Shown: positions 33,601 through 45,600 of the stretch, piece by piece | Layout of the letters: each line of letters starts with the position of its first letter | Numbering within the stretch: position 1 is the first letter of the stretch | NCBI RefSeq assembly: GCF_027244095.1 | Contig: NC_069657.1 | Span: 149,850,857-149,914,856 of the forward strand | Length of the DNA stretch: 64,000 nt | Source: Hemicordylus capensis | Lineage: Eukaryota > Chordata > Lepidosauria > Squamata > Cordylidae | Direction: 5' to 3' | Translations under genes and position numbers: made by a program | The notes under the pieces: model-generated | Databases searched by the model: none | What the model saw: the letters and a program-made list of their open reading frames with translations, nothing else | What the model was told of the DNA's origin: nothing

Positions 33601-36600
33601 CATTAGCAATGAGAGCCTCAGCCGCTGCCTCCATGGTTGCCAGGGTCTCTCATATGGCTGGACAATCTAATCCAGGACCCAGTCTCTGACCCACACATTT
33701 GAGACAAACCCTGTTAAAATTACACAAGGCACAGGCCTTTGTCTCTTACTATACCTCGACTCCATGAGATTTGCCTCAAGGACAGGAGCTGCTTCAGTGC
33801 TGGGCCACCAGAACCTGTGGTTAAAATACTGGCGCATATACGGTGCTTCTAAGACCAGTCTGGCCACAGTACCTTTTGATGGGGAAAAACTCTTTGGGGA
33901 TACAGCCTTAAAAGACATTTTAGTGGAGTCAAAAGATAAGAAGGCTATGCCCTCATCATGTAAACAAGATCGCCCACAGGGGAGTTTTTTTTTCCAGTCC
34001 TTTCGGTCCTCCTTGCCAGCAGGGGGCAGGGTTTCAGGTCCCAGCGTCCCTTCTGGGGCAGATCCAGACCTTCCAGACAGGGGTTTGGGAACAGGGCAAC
34101 CTTCTCTGCCCAGAGCAAGCAAGCTAAACAGCAATCCTGACTCGGGCAGGTCGCCCCTGGTTGCCTCTCCTTTCACTTACACGCTTGGGAGGGCACCACC
34201 TCAGAAAGATGGGTACTCAACATTGTAAAGGGGGGCTACTGCATAGAATTGACCGAAAACTCATCTCATCGCTTTCTACCCACTCCAGCCTCCCACCTAT
34301 CCTCCAAACACAAGGGTCTCCAGGAGGCGATCCAACACCTACTATCGATCGAGGAAATAGAACTGGTGCCAGCAGACCAACAGGGAGCGGGCATCTGTTC
34401 TGTCATCTTCACCGTACCCAAAAAGGACAGCTCCCTGCGGGTTGGGCTGGACATAAAATACCTCAGCCACTTCATAAAAAGAAGAAGAAATTCCACATGG
34501 AATCATGTGAGTTGATTGCAGAGGCCCTACACCATCGAGACTTCCTATCCTCCATAGACTTGAAGAAGGCTTATTATCTGCACATACCTATACACCAAAG
34601 CAGTCACCCTCTGCTGCACTTCCTCTTCGCCAAAATGCACTACCAACACAGGGTGCTACCTTTTGGCTTCTACGCAGCTCCACACATATTCACAAATGTC
34701 CTGGCACCAGTCATAGCCTATCTCCGACTCCTAGGGGTCAAGATTTGTGCTTACCTAGACAATGTGTTGGTCCAATCTCCATCTTTATAGTCTGTCCAGA
34801 GGTACCTCAGCACTACACTACAGGTCCTCCAGGCCCACGGGTTCCTGGTCAACAGGGAAAAAAGCCAGTTACATCCTTCCCACCAGCTGTTACATCTGGG
34901 CATCATGATAAACACAATACGGAACAAGCTCTTCTTACCACCAGAGCACAGAGCCACCCTGGAGACGGAAGTCCCTCAGGCCTTAGTACAGAAGTCCATG
35001 TCATTGCTCTCTCTCTCCAGGATCCTGGGAATAATGGTGGTGACCTTGGGAATCGGTAATGTGGGCGCGTTTCCACCTGCAGCCCTTACAGTGGTTCCTG
35101 CTACCCTAGCACCTGGAGATCCATCACAGGTGAGCCTTCCATCCCAAGTGCTACAATCTGAGATGGTGGGTTACACCTCCTCACTTCTCCATGGGGAAAG
35201 AGTTCCTAGATCCTCCACGAGTCATCGTCACCACGGACACAATCAAGTATGGGTGGGGCACCCACTGCCTCCACAACTTGGCTCAAGGAAAGTGGTCAGC
35301 CGCCAAAAAGCAAAACAGCATCAATTGGCTGGAGCTCCAATCGATCCAATTGGCACTTCTGACATTCCACCACATAGTCCAAAACCAAAACGTACTGATC
35401 CACACAGACAACACCACGGCGAAAGTGCCAGGGGGGGACCAGGTCGAAGTATCTGCAGGCAGAAGCTGTTCTTCTGTTCCCATGGACTGAATAAAATGCA
35501 GTGTCAAGAACAACCCACCATGTGCAAGGTGACCTGAACACAGTGGCAGATGGGCTCAGCAGGAAGGGAATTCTCCCCAGGAGAATGAAGACTGAACTCG
35601 AAAACCTTCAGATACATATCAAATCACTTCGGCCACCCATCCGTGAATCTGTTCGGAACTCCAGAAAACTGGAGTACCATGTTTCTTCACCAGGTTCCCC
35701 TGCCCGCAAGTGGAAGCGGTGGGTGCTCTGTCGGTGCCTTGGCCGGCAGATCTCCTGTATGCCTTCCCACCGACTCTACTCCTCGCCCGGTTTCTGCGAT
35801 GGGTGAAACTCCTTGGGGACCAGGTAGCCCCGTTCTGGCCTCAAAACTCCAAAACCTGACAGCAGAAGTCAGGTTCTGACTTCTGATATTTCCAGTCACA
35901 GAGGACCTACTCCAGCAAGGCCCAGTGTACCATCCAGATCCTGGCTGGTTACAGCTAGCTGCCTGGAGACTGAACGGTGCTTCCTGAAACAGCATGGCTA
36001 CTCCACAAAAGTGCTTGATACGATGCTGGCTTCCAGAAGTTCTTCCACAAACAGGATCTATCAATACACCTGGAGGACATTCCTCCAATGTTCTGCAAGA
36101 CACGGAGTTCCTAAAGGGGCAGCTACCATGAAGCATCTACTGCAGTTTCTTCAAGACAGTCTGGACCAGGGTCTCTCTGCAAACACGTTGAAATGGCAGG
36201 CTGCCGTCCTGGTAGAACTCATTTCAGGGGGATCAAAACGCTCCAAGATGAGACACCCGCACTTGAAGCGTTTCCTCTGGGTGGCAACCCTGATTCCCCC
36301 CCCCCCCCCGTGGTGTACCATTTTCCTACATGGAACTTACATATGGTCCTGAAGGCTCTACAGAGTCCCCCCTTTGAGCCAATCAAATCTATCCCCTTTT
36401 GCCATCCCATCGGTGCGTAGGGTGTCTGAGCTCTGGGCCCTTTCAGTTCACAAGCACCTTTGTATTTTCCCTTTTTTTCATCCTAGGGCTGGCTCACCCT
36501 TTCATATGTCCCAGGATGTCGTCTTACCATCTTTTTGTCCAAAGCCAGAACCATCTTTTTGTCCAGCAGAAAAAGCTTGGCACAAGCTGGATGTCCGTAG

Positions 36601-39600
36601 GTGTCTGAAGACTCACATGAAACGCACGAAACACTTCTGTACTACGGAGTCGCTCATTTCCTTTTTGTCTCAAAACATGGGGCAGGCTATGACCTCTGCT
36701 ACTATATCTCGGTGGCTCAAGGCGTGCATAGCCCTGGCATATGAAACTCAGAATCTTGAGGCCCCCACTAAAGTGTTTGCCCATTCAACCAGGGTGGCCA
36801 CCACCTCGGCTGCATTGTCTACAAATGTTCCAGTCCAAGACATCTTCAGAGTGGCTACCTGGAGATCTCCATCTACTTTTACTAGGCACTATAAATTGGA
36901 TTCCTTCACCTCTGCTCAAGCAGCATTTGGGAGGCAGGTACTCCAGGAGGTCCTTCCTTTGGAGTAGGTGGGAGTGCTCCCTGCCTAGTTAGGCTGAGGG
37001 CTGTGGTATGTCCCCACTCAGGGAGGTGCCCTTGGATGTCAGCAGCAGAGAATGGAGCATTGGTTGACTTACTGTGAAGGCTTCTTCTTGCTGCTGCATC
37101 CAAGAGCATCTAAACCTGCCCTTTAGCACCCGTGCCTACTCCGCAGGGACCCTTGGGGAGTATTTCTAAATTTTCTGCATAGAAAACAAAGATTCTCCTA
37201 TAGACCATCTTTTTAATGGACAGTCTTTGTTAATTTTTTCTTGACATATTGTTAGTTTCCAGTTTGGGGAGTTTTTTTGCACCTAATTCAGTGTTTTTTC
37301 TGGTTGTTTCCACGAAGTGTTTTTTCTTCTTTAAGGTACTCTTGGCTTTCTTGGCCTAAAAGAACTGGGTTGGGCCATATTTTTCCACCTTTTACTCTAA
37401 CTAATTTGCATGGTCCTGCCTTAGAGAGCCACGTGGAGAACCATAACCTACTCAAGGAGAAGCTCTGGATGCAGCAGCAAAAAGAAGCCTTCACGGTAAG
37501 TGAACCAATTCTCCATTTCTGGTAATCAATTTCATAGGATGACCCTTGGTTCTACTGTTATGTGAGAGGGAGAAAAATTTCTCTCTATCTACTTTCTCCA
37601 CACCATGCATGATTTTATAGACCTCTATCATGTCTCCTTGCAGTCGTCTTTTTTCTAAACTAAATAGTCCCAGATGTTGTAGCCTTGCCTCATAAGGAAG
37701 GTTCTAGGCCCCTGATCATCTTGGTTACCCTCTTCTGCACCTTTTCCAGTTCTACAGTGTCCTTCCTTAGGTATGTAGTACTCCATACTACATATGGTAT
37801 GCAGTACTCCAGATGTGGCTTTACCATAGTTCTGTATAAGCAGTTTTGTTTTGTATAAGCAGTTTTTAATATTAGCAGTTTTATTTTCAAGCCCCTTCCT
37901 AATGATCCCTAGCATGGAATTGGCCTTTTTCACAGCTGCCGTGCATTGAGTCAACACTTGCAACAAGCTGTCCACCACGACCCCAAGTTCCTTCTCCTGG
38001 TCAGTCACTGACAGCTCAGAACCCATCAGGGTATATGTGAAGTTGGGGCTTTTTGCCCCAATGTGCATCACTTTTCACTTGCCAACATTGAACCACATTT
38101 GCCATTTTGTCATCCACTCACCCAGTTTGGAGAGATCCTTTTGGAGCTCCTCACAATCTTTTGGATTTCACTACCCAAAAGAGTTTGATATCCTCTGCAA
38201 ATTTGGCCACATCATTGCTTACCCCTACTTCTAGATCATTTATGAATCAATTAAAAAGCACCGGTCCTAGTACAGATCCCTGGGGGACCCCACTTCTTAA
38301 TTCCCTCCATTGTGAAAGCTCTCCATTTATACCTACCCTCTGTTTCCTGTCCTTCAACCACTTAGCAATCCACACATGTACTTGTCCCCTTATCCCATGA
38401 CTGCTAAGTTTTATCAAGAGTCTTTGATGAGGAACTTTGTCGAAAGCTATTTGGAAGTCCAGGTATACTATGTCAACCGGATCACCTTTATCCACGCACC
38501 TGTTGACACCCTCAAAGAACTCCAAAAGGTTGGTGAGGCAAGATTTACTTTGGGCTTTCCTCTCCCCCTAAAAAAAAAACTTTAAGTGAGGAGTTGCTCC
38601 TCAGGTTTTCCTTCTGTCTGGCCTCCTGATTCACAGGATATAGGAGATTGTGATGGGGAGCAACGGTGAAAAGCAGAGTTTAAAACTGAGAGCAGTTCCA
38701 GAGGGATGCTGTAACTGAGAATCCCCCTTCTCTGCCTTTTGGGTAGCAAGCAGCTCCTAAAGGTTAATGAAAAGTACCATGGACATGAATGGGGCTATAT
38801 AAATAAATAATGTTTCATTGCTCTCCCTGCCAAACACAAGGGCCTCATTTCCAATTGGTATGTGCCCAACCTGGTTTCCATTCTTGCTTCCTTTGATTGA
38901 TTAAAGGGCCTCTCTTGGTCTCAATATGCAATTATTAGTAAGTTGTCATTGGCTCACCTCAAGTCTGTTCTTTAAGCAATCTGAACCCCTGGTTTCCTTT
39001 TTAATTTTCTTTCCAAGGAGAGGCAGAAACACTGAGCAAGGCAGAGAATTCCCTCCAAGTTCAGAATGGTTGGGAGGTGACGGAAATGGAGCCTGGCCTG
39101 GGAGGGCCTGTTGATAGCAGTGATGTGCCTCACAAAAACCAGAGAAGCTCTGATAAGGAAGATAATGCAAGGAATGGAGAGGATGAGTCACTGGAGGAGG
39201 AAGAGGAAGGCTCTTACAAGGCAGCCCAAAGTGGCAAGAAGTCGTCTTCCAAGAAAGCAAAGTCCTCTCAGGCCCAGCTGCTCAAAGGTAAAGGCCTTCA
39301 TTCATTTGGGAGCAGTGCAGTTTCTGACATTTCTCTTGGAAAAAAGCTGTAGCAAGCAGCCAGGCACATCAGGTTGTTTTTGCAACATGCCCCAATGGTT
39401 CGGTCTGAACCAGTCTGTCTCTGACTAGAGTTTACACAACAGCTCCCACTCCTGCTTCCTGCCAGGTTGCCTCTGGAATGGAGCACTGTATTCAATGGCT
39501 ATTGTCCAGAATGCTGTATTTAGTGGCTATTCTCCAGAGAATGCGGATACATTTGCAGGTTGTTCCTCAATTTCCTGAGCTTCCAGGGTGGCTCCATTCT

Positions 39601-42600
39601 ATAATCTCTCTCCACATTTTCTTTAAAGTGCAGAGTGCTTATGGTTCTTGGAGATGGGAGACCAGGAAAGACAGATTTGTGGAGCATTTTTAAAATTCTG
39701 GTTCCAAGGGCCTCCACACTGAACTGGGATTTGTTTTTCTTGTTGCAGGAGATGTGGCGGAGGACTCCAGATATGTGTTCAAGACCCACATGTGTCCAGA
39801 GTGCAAGCGTTGCTTCAAGAAGCGGACTCATCTGGTGGAACACCTTCACCTGCACTTCCCAGATCCTAGACTGCAGTGCCCAAACTGCCAGAAGTTCTTC
39901 ACCAGCAAGAGCAAACTGAAGATCCACATGATGCGTGAGACTGGGGAGAAGGCCCATCGCTGCCCACTCTGCCACTACAGCTCTGTGGAGAAAAATGCCC
40001 TCAACAGGCACATGGCCAGCATGCACGAGGACATCTCCAACTTCTACTCAGATGTCTACTCTTGCCCAGTGTGCAAAGAGAAGTTCAAGCTCAGCCATGC
40101 CCTCAAGGAGCACCTGAAGACCCACAAGGCAGAGCCCAAGCAACTAAGCTGCTTCCAGGCAGGCTGTGACTACTGCACCGAGGACCGCAAGGAGTTCCTG
40201 CGGCATGTCAGGGAAGTGCACAGCATCAAAGCCGTGGAGTGCAAGTACTATGCCTGCTCCCTGCTCTTCCCTACTGCTGAGGTCATGGAGGTGCATCGCA
40301 AAACACACTATGCCTTTCACTGTCAGCAGTGCGATTTTATCTGCTCCAACAAGCACATCTTCCGCAAGCATAAAAAGCAAGGGCACCCCGGGAGTGAACA
40401 GCTCCAGTGCAGCTTCTGCCCTTTTGCTACCTTCAACTCAGTGCAGTTTCATGACCATGTTGGTAAGATGCATGCCAGTGAGAAGATACACAAGTGCACT
40501 GAATGCAACTTTGCCACGGCACACAAGAGAGTCCTCATCCGCCACATGTTGCTACACACAGGCAAGTCTTCTTCCTTGCTCACTGATTACTAGAAAAACT
40601 CTTGCATCTCTGTTTAGCTTGTGCCTTTGATTCCTGCTGTCCAAAAATGCTGCATCAAGCAGACCTGTAATCCTGAGCAGATAACTTTAGTTGCCAGTCT
40701 GTGGCTTAGGTTTGGCCTGTCTGTAAATAGACTGGAATTTGGAGAGTGTTTTGCCCTATCTTTGCCCTTTTCAGCTACAGTTTCTTCCATTCCGCTTCCC
40801 CAAAGCACAGAAAGAAGGTATTGAGGGATTTCTCCCATCTTCCTTGCCAATCAGGAAGGACTTTGTGAGAGAGGGAGGCTTAAAAACCAGCTCTAGTTTG
40901 AGTGTTCAGAGTTCAGGACATATTCTCCTGGCACACGTTTCTGGCCTTCCAAGGCCCCCCTCACCCGCAAATTCAGCTTCCATCCAGCAAATATTGTGCT
41001 TGTTTTTCTTCCTGTTCCACCCTGATCTCTGTCAAGAGTCAGATTTTGCCTTATAAGGAATTGGGAAAATTCAGTAAAATTTCCCCCCCAAAACATATTT
41101 GAATAGCAGAATTCTGGTTATAGAATTAAGTAACCTTCAATACAGAATTTAAGACTCCCCAACTGGGTTGCCATCTATATTCAGTGGCAGAGTATTTACA
41201 AGTCAGCCATATGCTGTGTGAAAAAATGCTACCACATGTTTTGTTTTGGGAGGGTGTAAAGGAAGGACCATTTTTAAAAATTAACCTGCTGAATTCAAGG
41301 CACATGATGGATAGGACTGTTGATCTACAGCTTTTTAGTTTGCTCTGTGACTTTTCTTTTAGGAGAGAAGCCCCACAAATGTGAGCTCTGTGACTTCACT
41401 TGCCGAGACGTGAGCTACCTTTCTAAACATATGTTGACCCACTCCGACGATAAGAACTACATGTGCACTGAGTGTGGCTATGTCACAAAGTGGAAGCACT
41501 ACCTCAACGTTCACATGCGGAAGCACACTGGAGACCTCAGGTAAAGAAGAGAGTCCCCATCTCTTCCCACCCCACTTTCCAGCTTGTCTCTGAAGTTGAA
41601 TCCAGCCAGAAGAGACTGGCACAACATGCTCATATTGCAAAAACAATTCCTATGCAGACCTGAGGCCATCCTATGGTTAAAGGGTTAGCTGTGGATCAAA
41701 ATTGGGGGGTGCCCATCCATGTAATGGCAGGTTCATGGGTTGGGCAAGCAATCTTGTTGAGATGAGTGGACCCCATTACACTGATCAGGTGATAATTGCT
41801 GTTCTAAGAAGGGTCCTGCTGGATCAGACTAAAGGTCTGTCTAGTCCAATGTCCTGTCTTCCACAGTGGGAAACCTCATGTTTTTGGGAAGCCCACGAGG
41901 AGGACCCTCCCCTGCTGTTGCTTCCTGGTAACTGGTATTCAGAGATGTGTACCTCTGAACCTGGAAGCAGCCATCATGTCTGCTTGAATGCCTTGGCACA
42001 TCACAAGCCCCTAATGAGACTAGTGCTCAACCCCAGTTTAATACGTTTCCTGAGGCACTGATAGCCACATAAGCAGTTTGTTCAAATCTACTGCGTGTCA
42101 CCACAGACCAGTCTCTTGGGCGGTAGACGTGCAAAATGGGAGCCCAGGTTGGGACGTAGTGGGAGGCTGTGATCTCTTTTGCTTTGCCATCAGAAGGTGT
42201 GGACTTGCCTTCTACGGCCAACAGCTGAGGCGTATGCTCAGACTCGCTACAGGCCGGACTGGTTGGGAACAAGATGAGGAAGTGTCCTGATGCTTTGGTA
42301 ACCTGGGTTGTACTCTGGGGCTGATGGATCTAATCCTGGAAGTTACACCAAGTGTTTGCCAGTTGATGGCAGTAGAATCCACCAGGAGGCAGCAACGAAT
42401 CCAAAAAATGGTCACCAGGGAAACATGGCCGCAGTCCTTGGCACATTAACTCTCTAGGAAGTTATGTTGAACACAGTGGGACTAACTTGTGAGCAAACAT
42501 GCTTAGGACTGCTTTTAGATGTTGTTGATCTTCTTAGGACTTGTACAGATGACAGGTTTTCAGAGACATGGAAGTGCTCTAAGTTTGTTCCCCATGCCCC

Positions 42601-45600
42601 CCTTTTTTTTTGGTTTGGTAAAGGATGGTTTTTTATTTTCTTCAGCAAATGAGCACCAGTTAGGCACTTTAGAAAAAGTGGCATGCAAATCTGTGCATTC
42701 CCATATCAATTATCCACCCTTTAAAATTTAATTTTCTTTTTAAAAAAAATCTATTTTCTTACTTTTTAAAGGTATACTTTTTCTCTCCTGTACACACTTC
42801 TGAGGTTTAAAAAACAAGAAATGTGAATAGTCTTACTGTGGGGCTGGGGAAGTCTCTCTCATTTCTCCATTATCATGATCACACTGCTATTACAAGAACA
42901 GAGCTAAAAGAAGCCACTCCCATTGTCCAGAAAGAGTGTGACCATTTGTTTAAGCCCTTGCTTGCAAGCTCAGGATATGGGTGTCTGCCCCATCCATAGA
43001 ACTGAACTCTGAAAGAGCTCACAAGCAGACGTGAGAGCCCTGGGGTCTGGACCCGGGAAACTCGTGTTTAAATCCCAGCTCAGCTGTGATGCAAGTCCTC
43101 CTGAGCAAGCAGTTCCTCTCAGTGTGTAAAATGTGGCCTGATGGCTAGTTTCACAGGGCTTGTTGGTTGGTGGTGACATCTCAGAAGTGCTCTGTTCAGT
43201 AAAAGAACTGCGGAAGCAGTAATGTGCTAGTATCTTTTCCCTGCCCATGTTTCTGAAGACTTGACCCACTTTTGTTCTCTCACCAGGTACCAGTGTAACC
43301 AGTGTCCCTACCGCTGCCATCGGGCTGACCAGCTGAGCAGCCACAAGCTGCGCCACCAGGGCAAGTCGTTGATCTGTGAAGTGTGTGGCTTTGCTTGTAA
43401 GCGCAAGTACGAGCTGCAGAAGCACATGCAGGCAAAGCACTCCCAGGACTACCAGACACCCATCTTCCAGTGCCAGTACTGCAGCTACCAAACGAAGTAC
43501 AAGCAAGCCTTATTCAACCACGAGAACTGCAAGCACACCAAACAGAGGGAGTTCCGTTGTGCTCTGTGCCTTTACCGCACCTTCAGCAACACTAGCCTCT
43601 TCTTCCACAAGCGCAAGGTCCATGGCTATGTGCCTGGTGACAAGGGTTGGCAGGAGAACTATGCCAGCAGAGAGCTTGAGGTCAGCTCCACCAAAGTGCT
43701 GCTCAGCTACAACCTTGCCATGACCCTACACTCGGAGTCTAGCCCCTCTCTGCTTGAGAAAGAGCCCTGGCATGACAAAGCCAAATCCCTTGTTCCCGAA
43801 GCCCAGGAAGAGGACTGCCACCAAGAGGCGTTCATTGTGCCTCTCTTTGAGAATGAAGGCAGTACTGAGTTGGTAAGAGAAGAAGCTGTGGGAGGGCAAG
43901 GTGGGGCCCCTTCAGAGGATGTGTCCTCTTCAGAGGAAGTCCCCGTGAAAGCTGTTCCTGAGAGCCCAGGGGAACTAGGCGGGGCCAGCAAGCCAGTTCA
44001 GAGTTGCACTCTGCACTTGGAGACTCTGTGTAACTCGGACCTGGCTCTGGAGCACTTGGCTGAAGAGATGTCTACTGCTCTGCCAGAGAACAGGGAGGCT
44101 CTGAACAGCAGGGAAGTGGCCTCAGCCTACGAAGTGATAGACTCCAGAGATTCCCTTGTCCTGGAAGACAGCAGTCCTGCCCTTGAAGATATTCCTGATT
44201 TTGAGGAGGAGACGGAGGTCCATGGAGATGGAGAGACGGAGAAAGATTTTGGTTCTGGTGCTGGTGAGAGCAGTGGAAAGGAGACACAGGAAGATCTGGG
44301 GGGTCATATGAAAGATGGGCAGGACTTGGTGCTTTTGCAGACACCACCCTGCCCTGAGCAGGGAGAGCCAAGGCCTGGTCAAGTGCAGGAGGCTTGGTCA
44401 GATGTGTCAAAGCAGGACTCTCTCCAACCCGATGCCAGCCATCACATTTCCCTTGCCCCAGAGGATGCACTTGTCCCCTCTGAAGAGGATTCCCAGTCAG
44501 AGTCTGTGCTCAAAGCTCTAAGGAGGCAGGACAAAGAGCAGGCGGAAACCCTGGTCCTGGAAGGGAGGGTGCAGATGCTGGTGGTTCAGTCTGAGAGTCA
44601 GGTTTTCAGGTGCGAGAAGTGCTCCTACATCACCAGGAAGGAGAAGTCCATGTTGGTGCACTGCAGAACTGGCTGCCAGAGTAAGAAATCCCCCTTGGTG
44701 TGCCAGGAGTGTGGGGCTGTTTTCAAGCAACAGAGAGGGTTGACTACTCATCTCCTTAAGAAGTGCCCAGTCCTCATGAAAAAGAGGAGCGGGAAAGCCG
44801 CCTCCCTAGACCAGCCTGCTGCTAGACAGCCCAGTGACAAGGGCCTGGACTCAGCAGAGGCAAAGGAGAATGGTGCAGGAGTCTTGGATGAAGCAGCAGT
44901 GAGCAAGCTGCAAAAAGCATCCTGGGAAGTAGAACTGAGGCCTGTTACTGCAGGGTCTGTGGCCATTGCACTTCCTGGCCCACAGTCCTTGGCCACCAGT
45001 GTGCAGAATAAGCCATCTCAGGGTGTCCCTGGAACGATGGTGGAAGAACAGATGCCGCAAGCTATCGTAGATGCTGCTTCCTGCCACCCAGAGAAGTATT
45101 GCCTGGAGCAGGGCAAGTTCCACTGTAAATCCTGCTCCTTTGTCTGTTCCCGAATGTCCACGATCTGCTCCCATGTCGAGGAGGGCTGCCGTGGGCTGGA
45201 GCAGTCCCGGTGTCCTAAGTGCTCCAAGCCATTCCGCTCCAAGAGGGCCCTAAAGAGCCACCAGTCGGAGGCACATGTTGAATCGCCTCCCGCCAAGCTG
45301 CTTGAAGGAAGCGACAGCCCCACGCCCCCAGAGGAAGGAGAGAAGCGAGAGAATGGCCAGGTCAGCCGGGAGGAGTTGGGCCAGCCTGATGAACTGGCAG
45401 GGGCGATGTCTTCCCCTCCAGTCCCCCGACGCAAGAGGCGGCACTTCTCCTGCCCAACCTGCCCTTTCACGTGCCACCAGGAACGCGCCCTGAAGACCCA
45501 CAAGAAGCGAGGCTGCCTGAAGCTGGGCGAGTTTCGCTGCACGCTGTGCCCCTTCACCTCCAAGGCTCCTGCAGCCCTGCGGCTCCACCGCAAGCTCCAC

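Larger units (their letters stand above)
31297..39017 (+). other. ZNF142: ZNF142 intron 2, enlarged by nested transposons
   Basis: GT-AG intron of 7.7 kb. About 7.0 kb of it is a CR1 LINE (31536-38572) split by a 5.6-kb DIRS element (31873-37517). Without both it would be under 1 kb. Confidence 0.85.

Noticed and set aside
33667-34228. A 169-codon minus-strand and a 154-codon plus-strand open frame
   Set aside because: Both lie in the gag-like region of DIRS element 1; the minus frame is a shadow.
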